Shown piece by piece: positions 1-5,551 of a stretch of 7,159 bases of DNA (positions are counted from its first letter, which is position 1; every line of letters starts with the position of its first letter). Made by a program: the position numbers and the translations under genes. The notes under the pieces are model-generated. The model did not search any database, was not told the DNA's origin, and worked only from the letters and a program-made list of their open reading frames with translations. This DNA comes from JACRPI01 sp041671005 (GTDB lineage Archaea; Nanobdellota; Nanobdellia; Woesearchaeales; DSVV01). The stretch covers positions 1 to 7,159 of the forward strand of contig JBAZCJ010000073.1 in NCBI GenBank assembly GCA_041671005.1, given 5' to 3'.

Positions 1-1068
1 TTCATATTCTGTTTGAGAGGATTTAAGATCTTCTAAATATACCCCTAGTTGTTCTTTTTCATTTTCTTCTACAACCCCAAAATAATATTCACCTGTAGCC
101 TGTTTCATACGCATAGAAAAAATAGTTTGAATATTAGAAAAACTATTAACTAATGTATTCCATATTAAACCCCAACCTTCAAAAGTTTTAGAAAATACTT
201 GTGAAGCAGCAAACCATGCACTAGTACTTGAACTATCAAGTTCAACATCTGTAAAATCTACGAGACTTGTACCAATAAAAGACATTGCAACCCCAAACCA
301 AAAAAGAATAATAAATATTCGTAACCAATGCGTTAATCCATGAGTAATATCTCTTCCCCTAATAAAAACTGCATAATAAATCCAAGTTAAAACAATGAAT
401 CCATTGGCAATATAAAGTTTAATGAAATCAAAATTACTTAAAATTGAAAATTTGCTAACTGCAAAAGGAACAAATATTTCAAGAATAAAAACCCATAAAA
501 ATAATGTCCTGTAAGAATCTCCATTTCGTTCACTGGAATCAAAAACAACAAGAATAACTATGAGAATCATAAAGAGATTAAGAATTATTCGCGCAGTAAG
601 ATTTATAGAAGGACTAAATAAAATAATAAAATGATAAATGAGTGCAAGAACAATTAACCACGTATTACTCCCTGGAGTAACTCGCGGAGCAATTTGAACT
701 CCTTTTTTTCCAAGAGAAAAAAGAGCACTACCTAAAATTCTAGGTAAAGCAGTAACCGCTCGTCCAATAGGATGTGCATGGTACGTCTGTAAAAAGCCTG
801 GCCTTTCACCTGCCAAACGCATAACTTCTGCTGATCTTTGAGAAGGAGACATTCCAGCATGTTGAGATTCATCTTTCAAATTACCTATCTGTTGAGAAAT
901 TTGTTCTCGTTGTAATTTAAGCTGATTATGTGCATTTGTTTGTTCAGCCAACCATGATGATTTATCTTGAACAATATCTGAACCATGTTGTTTCACATCT
1001 TGAGCAGCAGTTTTAAGCGAAGCTTTCGCAACATACCCTGAATGTAAAATTTTATCAAACCAGCTCAT
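1..1068 (-). CDS. Multi-pass membrane protein, unknown family (C-terminus off window)
   Basis: An open frame of 356 codons starts at ATG 1068 and runs off the left edge without a stop. The start is fixed by AGAGGA (1073-1078), four bases upstream of the ATG. Residues 1-134 are hydrophilic with no signal peptide: a Gln/Lys-rich, probably helical stretch (about 15-70), then a Gly/Pro-containing segment. About five hydrophobic helices follow, near residues 136-152, 158-177, 188-207, 213-236 and 248-270. The last part in the window (271-356) is amphipathic with acidic patches. The layout suggests a cytoplasmic N-terminal domain on an integral membrane core. I do not recognise the family, and the missing C-terminus could hold a defining domain. 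It lies 123 bases downstream of the surface-protein gene on the same strand but has its own promoter candidate, so it may be transcribed alone or as a distal gene. Confidence 0.85.
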   Translation of the reverse strand, partial: MSWFDKILHSGYVAKASLKTAAQDVKQHGSDIVQDKSSWLAEQTNAHNQLKLQREQISQQIGNLKDESQHAGMSPSQRSAEVMRLAGERPGFLQTYHAHPIGRAVTALPRILGSALFSLGKKGVQIAPRVTPGSNTWLIVLALIYHFIILFSPSINLTARIILNLFMILIVILVVFDSSERNGDSYRTLFLWVFILEIFVPFAVSKFSILSNFDFIKLYIANGFIVLTWIYYAVFIRGRDITHGLTHWLRIFIILFWFGVAMSFIGTSLVDFTDVELDSSSTSAWFAASQVFSKTFEGWGLIWNTLVNSFSNIQTIFSMRMKQATGEYYFGVVEENEKEQLGVYLEDLKSSQTEYE

Positions 1069-1080
1069 AATATCCTCTTG

Positions 1081-1096
1081 ATAGAGTTTCCTCTAT
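1081..1096 (-). promoter_or_regulatory. GAAA-capped leader hairpin before the membrane-protein gene
   Basis: On the minus strand ATAGAG - GAAA - CTCTAT forms a perfect 6-bp stem closed by a GNRA-type tetraloop. It sits just upstream of the AGAGGA ribosome binding site (1073-1078), inside the leader predicted from the box A at 1123-1130. It could stabilise the leader or tune ribosome access. No known riboswitch class is recognised and the stem is AU-rich, so the role is inference. Confidence 0.4.
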
Positions 1097-1122
1097 TATA
1101 ATTTAAACTTAAGAAAAAATAC

Positions 1123-1130
1123 TATTTAAA
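1123..1130 (-). promoter_or_regulatory. Box A (TATA) promoter of the membrane-protein gene
   Basis: The minus strand reads TTTAAATA, a match to the archaeal TATA-box consensus TTTAWATA. A transcript starting about 26 bases downstream would begin near 1100. That gives a leader of about 30 bases containing the GAAA hairpin and the AGAGGA site. Confidence 0.55.
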
Positions 1131-1144
1131 CCTTGTGCTTATTA

Positions 1145-1177
1145 CTTGAATTGAAACTCAATTCAAGGCTTAAAAAA
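1145..1177 (-). terminator. T-run plus 10-bp inverted repeat after the surface-protein gene
   Basis: On the minus strand, 14 bases past the stop codon of the surface protein, comes a run of six T (1172-1177). It is followed by a perfect inverted repeat with arms CTTGAATTGA (1145-1154) and TCAATTCAAG (1158-1167) around a 3-base loop. Oligo(T) tracts after a stop fit archaeal transcription termination. The inverted repeat lies about 15 bases upstream of the next gene's box A, so it could instead be a dimeric regulator's operator. The sequence alone does not decide between these. Confidence 0.4.
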
Positions 1178-1191
1178 TAATCATTAACTCT

Positions 1192-2934
1192 TTATTCTGT
1201 CTTCCTAACAAGAACTTCCATTTTTCTAATTTCAAGACTTCGTGTTGGTTCAATTTTAACAGAGTTTGAATCAGGTTCTATATATTCAGTAATTTGTCGT
1301 TCATATGTTATGCCTTCAGTATCCACATAAAATTTATGACCATTAACATAAATATTTGCAGTTTTTCGTTCATTATCATCAACAAAAGTAAATACTATCC
1401 ATGCATCATATCCAGGAAAAAACTCATAAACATCTGTTACAGCAGAACTTGCTTCTGTAGGACAAAAATCTGAATATGTCTGGCCTTCACTCTGATATTG
1501 TGAAGCACACTGATCACATTCATCTTCGCTAAGACTTGTTTCACATGTATGTTCTAACCCTTGAGTTGGGAGTTCACTACACCAAAAATTATCTTCATCT
1601 ACAGCATAGCAACAATCCTTATCATAATACATACTGCACCCTTCTAAACATTCACTATCATGATCATCACCACATTGACCTTCACACTCTTCAGGAGCAT
1701 AACCATTTGTATCTTCATATCCTGAAGGACAATAACTACAAGTACTTGTATCTGCTTGACTGACTTCTGCACAACGCATATCAGGATTACTTGGTTCTAT
1801 ATCACACCAATATTTATTACTGCTTTCAAAACAACAATCAGGATCATTATCTTCACCACAACCACTTGGACAATAATTATCACTTTCTCCACATTCATAA
1901 GTAGTCGTGAATACACTTCTATCAACATCTTTGTTAGTAATAAATGCACTTTCATCAATATCAAAATAATAAACAGGATATTCTTGTTCAGCAAGTTCTG
2001 TTTTCACAGAAATGCTGTAAATAAGATATTTACCTTCTTCTGCTTTAAAGAGAAGATAATTATCACCTGCAGATAAGATAGATACAGAAAATTCTACAAC
2101 ATTAATTTGTTGACAATCAGGAATTGAATCATAAATTAAATCATTATTAACACTAATTATTAATGGCCCAACATCACGAGGACTACAGTCGGGATAAAAA
2201 TAAAGTCGAGCTCGTTCAAGATTAAATTTTTCAGTGTCTGAAACAGTAAATGTTGTTTTGCTTGCCTGCTGACTAATATCTGTAACATCCCCTGTAATTT
2301 GAATTGTGTTCAGTTGGTATTCATTTGTTGTCCAAAATTGATAACCCACTTCATTAACACTAAATTCAAGTACATTAACATCAGACAAATGATATTTACT
2401 AAGATCGAGAGGTTCTACTGCACCAGAAGAAAGCTCTTGATCAAATATAACAACTCCATTAAGCTTTATACTCAATCGTCCTTGTGCATCTTCAACATTA
2501 AAAGACATTAAAACATTGTCTGTATAATCAGGATCATCAAGATAAAAGGTCAAATTTCGAGGTAATTCGTCAAAAATGCCATTTTTAACATACAATGAAT
2601 CTTGGGTAAATAATACTTGTGCTTCTGTTAAAGTAAACAAATTTACTGCAGAAATATCGTGTTCATAAGAAGTTTCTTGAAGATAATAAATTCTTCCAGG
2701 ACTTTCTGAAAGAATGGTTGTTTCAGCAAGTGCAGCAACTGCTTCTTCTGCAGAAACAGTAGTTTCTGTTTCCGTAGATGTTCCTGTTGTTCCACTAGGA
2801 TATGTATACTCTTCATTCAATAAAGCATTTCTATCTGCTGAAGGAAGAAATAAAATATAAAGGAGGATTAAACCTGCAATAAGAACAACAAGTGTTCCTG
2901 CAGAACCTGCACTTTGTGCTTTTTTGAACTTCAT
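1192..2934 (-). CDS. Anchored cysteine-rich surface protein with beta-sandwich repeats
   Basis: Start ATG 2934 (580 residues) is chosen over ATG 3006 because GGTGA lies 4 bases upstream of it and the hydrophobic anchor then falls at residues 14-30, after a basic MKFKKA start. The extra 24 residues of the longer form look like translated leader. Order: membrane anchor or type III-like signal (1-30); Ser/Thr-rich linker (46-60); beta-sandwich segments at about 126-216 and 228-312; a cysteine-rich block with 20 Cys (348-491); a third beta-sandwich segment (about 499-579). Each sandwich segment carries an I-x-(L/V)-N-(G/N) strand (Asn159, Asn263, Asn531), followed by an N-x-(L/V) strand and a closing hydrophobic strand. 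Most of the chain should be outside the cell, with the Cys paired or binding metal. Acidic stretches such as EDNDPDC may bind calcium. Probable role: adhesion or cell-envelope structure, by inference only. No named family is recognised. Confidence 0.85.
   Translation of the reverse strand: MKFKKAQSAGSAGTLVVLIAGLILLYILFLPSADRNALLNEEYTYPSGTTGTSTETETTVSAEEAVAALAETTILSESPGRIYYLQETSYEHDISAVNLFTLTEAQVLFTQDSLYVKNGIFDELPRNLTFYLDDPDYTDNVLMSFNVEDAQGRLSIKLNGVVIFDQELSSGAVEPLDLSKYHLSDVNVLEFSVNEVGYQFWTTNEYQLNTIQITGDVTDISQQASKTTFTVSDTEKFNLERARLYFYPDCSPRDVGPLIISVNNDLIYDSIPDCQQINVVEFSVSILSAGDNYLLFKAEEGKYLIYSISVKTELAEQEYPVYYFDIDESAFITNKDVDRSVFTTTYECGESDNYCPSGCGEDNDPDCCFESSNKYWCDIEPSNPDMRCAEVSQADTSTCSYCPSGYEDTNGYAPEECEGQCGDDHDSECLEGCSMYYDKDCCYAVDEDNFWCSELPTQGLEHTCETSLSEDECDQCASQYQSEGQTYSDFCPTEASSAVTDVYEFFPGYDAWIVFTFVDDNERKTANIYVNGHKFYVDTEGITYERQITEYIEPDSNSVKIEPTRSLEIRKMEVLVRKTE
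1462..1893 (-). repeat. Two tandem ten-cysteine repeats within the surface protein
   Basis: Residues 348-417 and 421-491 (counting from ATG 2934) each contain ten cysteines. The numbers of residues between successive cysteines are 6,3,7,0,8,10,10,2,14 in the first and 7,3,7,0,9,11,8,2,14 in the second. Shared marks are a CC pair, an aromatic-Trp-Cys (KYWC / NFWC) and a CxxC near the end. The match in spacing with low sequence identity indicates an old internal duplication of a disulfide-rich or metal-binding module. Confidence 0.8.
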
Positions 2935-2938
2935 AAGG

Positions 2939-2943
2939 TCACC
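2939..2943 (-). promoter_or_regulatory. Ribosome binding site deciding the surface-protein start
   Basis: GGTGA on the minus strand, complementary to the 3' end of archaeal 16S rRNA (CACCUCC), sits four bases before ATG 2934. No comparable site precedes the longer start at 3006, so 2934 is preferred. Confidence 0.7.
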
Positions 2944-2975
2944 TTCTTTTTTAATGATATTTGAATATATATGAC

Positions 2976-2984
2976 TATAATAAA
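2976..2984 (-). promoter_or_regulatory. Candidate box A for the surface-protein gene
   Basis: TTTATTATA on the minus strand would place transcription start near 2953, giving a leader of about 20 bases that includes the GGTGA site. Other AT-rich candidates exist in the same divergent intergenic region (for example TTTTATAT around 3005-3012), so the choice is uncertain. Confidence 0.35.
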
Positions 2985-3030
2985 GGCATTTTAGGGATGT
3001 AGACATATAAAAGGTTTTCTATTGAGAATA

Positions 3031-3038
3031 TTTATTAA
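3031..3038 (+). promoter_or_regulatory. Box A of a leaderless pelota promoter
   Basis: TTTATTAA is centred 27-28 bases before the pelota ATG at 3062. That is the spacing expected between an archaeal TATA box and the transcription start, so the message would begin at or within a few bases of the ATG. No ribosome binding site is visible before the ATG. Confidence 0.5.
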
Positions 3039-3061
3039 CCAAAAACTCGTACAAAATAATC

Positions 3062-4123
3062 ATGAGGATACTTCATAAGAATCTTAAACAAGGAGAAATT
3101 AAAATCCAAGTAAATACTCTTGATGATTTGTGGTATTTAAGCAGCATTATTGAAGAAAAAGATTGTGTTGCAGGTCCAACAGAAAGAAAAATAAAAATAG
3201 GAGATTCAGAACGAAATCAACAAGTCATCCGCAAAACAGTGTTTATGGAAATTACTGTTGAAAGAGTAGAATTTCACAAATATGCAAATATGTTAAGAGT
3301 ATCTGGAAAAATAACTCAAGGTCCGGAAGATGTGCCACGAGGAACATACCATACGTTCAATGTTGAATTAAACACTGAATTTGTAATAAAAAAAGAATAC
3401 TGGCTTAATTATCAATTAGATAAGTTAAAAGAAGCAACTGAAGCAAAACAAGCAAATGCATTAATATGTATAGTTGACAGAGATAGTGCATATTTTGCAT
3501 TAATGAAGAAATATGGATATGAATTTCTGTTAGAACTAAAAGGAGATGTACAAAAAAAAGCAAGTCCTGAAAAAGTTAAATCAACATTTTATGTTGATGT
3601 AATTAAACAGCTTGAAGAGTATGAAACGCGATATTCTTTAGATAAAATTATTCTTGCAAGCCCAGGATTTTGGAAAGAATATTTACAAGAACAAATAAAA
3701 AATAAAGATATTGCAAAAAAAATAATTCTTGCATCATGTAGTGATGTGAGTAAAACTGCATTTGAAGAAGTACTCAAACGCCCAGAAACAATAACTGCAT
3801 TAAAAGATGATAGAATTGTCAAAGAAATCACCCTTGTTGATGAATTGTTAAAAGAAATTGTCAAAGAAGGCAATGCAACATATGGAGTAAAAGAAACACA
3901 AAAAGCCGCAGAAGCAGGTGCTGTTAAAGAATTATTACTCACAGATGCATTAATTCAAAAAACAAGACAAGAAAATACTTTTGGAAAAATAGATCACATA
4001 ATGAAAACTGTGGATAATGCAAATGGAAAAGTCCACATTATCAGTGCAGAACATGAAGGCGGAAAAAAAATAGATGGTTTAGGAGGAATGGCAGGAATTA
4101 CGAGATATAAAATGAATTATTAG
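3062..4123 (+). CDS. pelA: mRNA surveillance protein Pelota (Dom34)
   Basis: 353 residues, the usual length for archaeal Pelota. Family knowledge: an eRF1 paralogue that, delivered by the aEF1A GTPase and acting with ABCE1, enters the A site of stalled ribosomes and splits them (no-go and non-stop rescue). Seen here: N-terminal Sm-like domain (about 1-125) with MRILHKNLKQGEIKIQVNTL, the block VERVEFHKYANMLRVSGKI (67-85) and GTYHTFNVE (94-102); central domain (about 130-255) with ASPGFWKEYL (199-208); C-terminal domain (about 258-353) with ATYGVKET, AGAVKELLLTDALI and the end ISAEHEGGKKIDGLGGMAGI. The central domain has no GGQ peptidyl-hydrolysis motif, as expected for Pelota rather than a release factor. 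It is divergent from the surface-protein gene and overlaps the convergent radical SAM gene by 4 bases at the stop codons. A leaderless box A lies upstream. Nothing appears missing or broken. Confidence 0.96.
   Translation: MRILHKNLKQGEIKIQVNTLDDLWYLSSIIEEKDCVAGPTERKIKIGDSERNQQVIRKTVFMEITVERVEFHKYANMLRVSGKITQGPEDVPRGTYHTFNVELNTEFVIKKEYWLNYQLDKLKEATEAKQANALICIVDRDSAYFALMKKYGYEFLLELKGDVQKKASPEKVKSTFYVDVIKQLEEYETRYSLDKIILASPGFWKEYLQEQIKNKDIAKKIILASCSDVSKTAFEEVLKRPETITALKDDRIVKEITLVDELLKEIVKEGNATYGVKETQKAAEAGAVKELLLTDALIQKTRQENTFGKIDHIMKTVDNANGKVHIISAEHEGGKKIDGLGGMAGITRYKMNY
4063..4070 (-). terminator. Oligo(T) tract past the radical SAM stop, inside pelota
   Basis: Eight consecutive T on the minus strand, about 50 bases beyond the radical SAM stop codon, could terminate that transcript. 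The same bases encode a Lys-Lys stretch of Pelota's conserved C-terminus, so the run may simply reflect AT-rich codon choice. Confidence 0.25.
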
Positions 4124-5223
4124 AGAAAATCAATTTCAACTTCAAATGCATCATACGTTGGATATTCTTCAACTATTGCAGGAATTAAATTCATTTGTTT
4201 TATAAGTTTTTTTCTTGCTAAAATTTCTTTTTTGCCACACAATAATCTAAACTTTTTATCATCAACTGTAAAATGCAGATTTTTATTTATATTATTTAAT
4301 TTTTGTATATATTCTTGTTTTTGTTCATTTGTTAATGCTTGAAGCATTTCTCTATATTTAATCCCTGGCTTTGTTTCCAGTAAATATGCAACACCACGGA
4401 TTAGTGTTCCATCATCTGTAATTTCTTCTCCTTTTAATTTAATGCTTTCTGCACGTTTGTATATTCGCCGTTTCATCTGTACAGTATCTTTAAAAGATGC
4501 ACTACAATAATGAATATTCAAATTAGGATATTTTTCTAATACCATTCGTGCCATTTGTTCAGAACCAGAAATACCATAAGAAAGACTATCTTTTGTTTCG
4601 TATTTTCCCACTAAATTACAAGCATTTGTATCAGAATATTCCATTTCATTAAGATTTATGAATTGCACATACTGTTTTGCAAAATCAATAAGTTCAATAG
4701 TCTCCTTTTCTTTACCAGGAATTACAGGAATTTCCATACCCAACATCCATGGAAATGCAGTAGCATTCTTAATTCGCTCCCACTTTTTTTTGTCTTCAAT
4801 ATTTGGATGACAACGAATTTCATCTAATCCTGCGTCAAATAATTTTTTCAGATTTTCTGGAGTGAATAATTCCAAAGAAGTATACAAATGAATATGAAAT
4901 TCCTTACCAAAAGTTTGTTTTAATTTTTGTATGTATTCTACACTTCTATCAATACGAGCAAGCGGATCTCCACCAGTTAAACTTACACCTTTACTTTTAC
5001 AAAGTTTAATTTCTTCAACAAGATCATCAAATTTATTTACAGGAGTTTCATTGATATACACAACATCATGTTGTGATTTTTGATCAGAAATTGGACAATA
5101 AAAGCAATGTTGTGGACATATACCTGTAACAAAAAGAACTGACTTTTCTCCTGTAACACATAATTTACAACCATCAGTCAAATTGCCTTTGTAATATCCT
5201 TTTTTACAATCAAAGAGATCCAT
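4120..5223 (-). CDS. Radical SAM protein, PflA-activase-like (COG2108-type)
   Basis: 367 residues. The radical SAM motif CxxxCxxC is C36-C40-C43 (ICPQHCFYC), which holds the [4Fe-4S] cluster that cleaves S-adenosylmethionine. A GGDP SAM-binding motif is at 84-87. Later TIM-barrel strands include FHIHLYTS (109-116), DEIRCHP (134-140), EIPVIPG (164-170) and FINLNEMEYSDTN (188-200). The last, with IHYCSASFKD (237-246) and the end EEYPTYDAFEVE, resembles the uncharacterised archaeal family related to pyruvate formate-lyase activase. This assignment is from memory of the family pattern. A second pair C19-x-x-C22, with C6 and C240, could bind another metal or cluster. Substrate unknown. The start at 5223 has no ribosome binding site, but TTTTTAAA is centred 26-27 bases upstream, fitting a leaderless message. 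The tail overlaps pelota's by 4 bases. Confidence 0.9.
   Translation of the reverse strand: MDLFDCKKGYYKGNLTDGCKLCVTGEKSVLFVTGICPQHCFYCPISDQKSQHDVVYINETPVNKFDDLVEEIKLCKSKGVSLTGGDPLARIDRSVEYIQKLKQTFGKEFHIHLYTSLELFTPENLKKLFDAGLDEIRCHPNIEDKKKWERIKNATAFPWMLGMEIPVIPGKEKETIELIDFAKQYVQFINLNEMEYSDTNACNLVGKYETKDSLSYGISGSEQMARMVLEKYPNLNIHYCSASFKDTVQMKRRIYKRAESIKLKGEEITDDGTLIRGVAYLLETKPGIKYREMLQALTNEQKQEYIQKLNNINKNLHFTVDDKKFRLLCGKKEILARKKLIKQMNLIPAIVEEYPTYDAFEVEIDFL
4207..4213 (+). terminator. Oligo(T) tract past the pelota stop, inside the radical SAM gene
   Basis: Seven T on the plus strand about 84 bases after pelota's stop, with six more at 4228-4233, could end the pelota transcript within the opposite gene. 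They lie over Lys codons of the radical SAM gene, so chance is a fair alternative. Confidence 0.2.
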
Positions 5224-5245
5224 AAGAGAGAAAAATGAATAGCGG

Positions 5246-5253
5246 TTTAAAAA
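5246..5253 (-). promoter_or_regulatory. Box A of a leaderless radical SAM promoter
   Basis: TTTTTAAA on the minus strand (within CTTTTTAAACC, 5244-5254) is centred about 26-27 bases before ATG 5223. Transcription would begin at the start codon, consistent with the absence of a ribosome binding site. Confidence 0.5.
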
Positions 5254-5294
5254 GATTTACGAGATTTCAAGAATTTTATTTGGATTGTATTTTT

Positions 5295-5520
5295 TTATGA
5301 TAAACAAAACTTTTTTTGACATAACACATGCTTCAATTCTTCAATAAATGTATCAGTTTCTTCAGAATATCCCTTATCTTTTTTTGTAGTAATCCTCCAT
5401 ATGTGTAAATTACTTTGGTTTTTCCTGCCATTCTGCACTGCAATTCCTGCAATGCAACATTGTTGTGGCCTTTGCATGAATCGGCATGTTATTTTCTAAT
5501 GCACACACAAAGCATTTCAT
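5295..5520 (-). pseudogene. Small zinc-ribbon protein, split by a one-base frameshift
   Basis: From ATG 5520 a 36-residue frame (stop at 5410) holds C3-x-x-C6 and C24-x-x-C27 followed by SAEW, the layout of a zinc ribbon with a 17-residue gap. A second frame, open from 5477 to a stop at 5295, continues with NLHIWRITTKKDKGYSEET and FIEELKHVLC. Removing one base from the A5 run on the minus strand (T5 on plus, 5419-5423) joins them into one 74-residue protein that reads smoothly: SAEWQENQSNLHIW. So this looks like a single gene with an extra A, either a real mutation or a homopolymer sequencing error. An in-frame TAA two codons upstream fixes the start. TTTTTAAC 27 bases upstream supports leaderless expression from 5520. 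Alternatively a true 36-residue zinc peptide is made. Function unknown; perhaps RNA, DNA or protein binding. Confidence 0.6.
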
Positions 5521-5543
5521 AATTTAGAAGAAAAGAAAAAAGA

Positions 5544-5551
5544 GTTAAAAA
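5544..5551 (-). promoter_or_regulatory. Box A of the zinc-ribbon gene, overlapping the HAD stop codon
   Basis: TTTTTAAC on the minus strand is centred 27-28 bases before ATG 5520, the same spacing as for pelota and the radical SAM gene. It contains the TAA stop codon of the preceding HAD gene. Confidence 0.45.

Noticed and set aside
1536..2511. Several plus-strand open frames antisense to the surface protein (1536-1763, 1756-2076, 2299-2511)
   Set aside because: Their His-, Tyr-, Ile- and Thr-heavy low-complexity sequences are the mirror of the AT-rich coding strand, with no promoter or ribosome binding site of their own.
2935..3006. A 24-residue N-terminal extension of the surface protein from ATG 3006
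   Set aside because: No ribosome binding site precedes it, and GGTGA sits right before ATG 2934, where the basic-plus-hydrophobic signal begins.
5433..5455. Imperfect inverted repeat of TGCAnTGCA in the zinc-ribbon gene
   Set aside because: It is explained by two cysteine codons and their neighbours in the CxxC motif.
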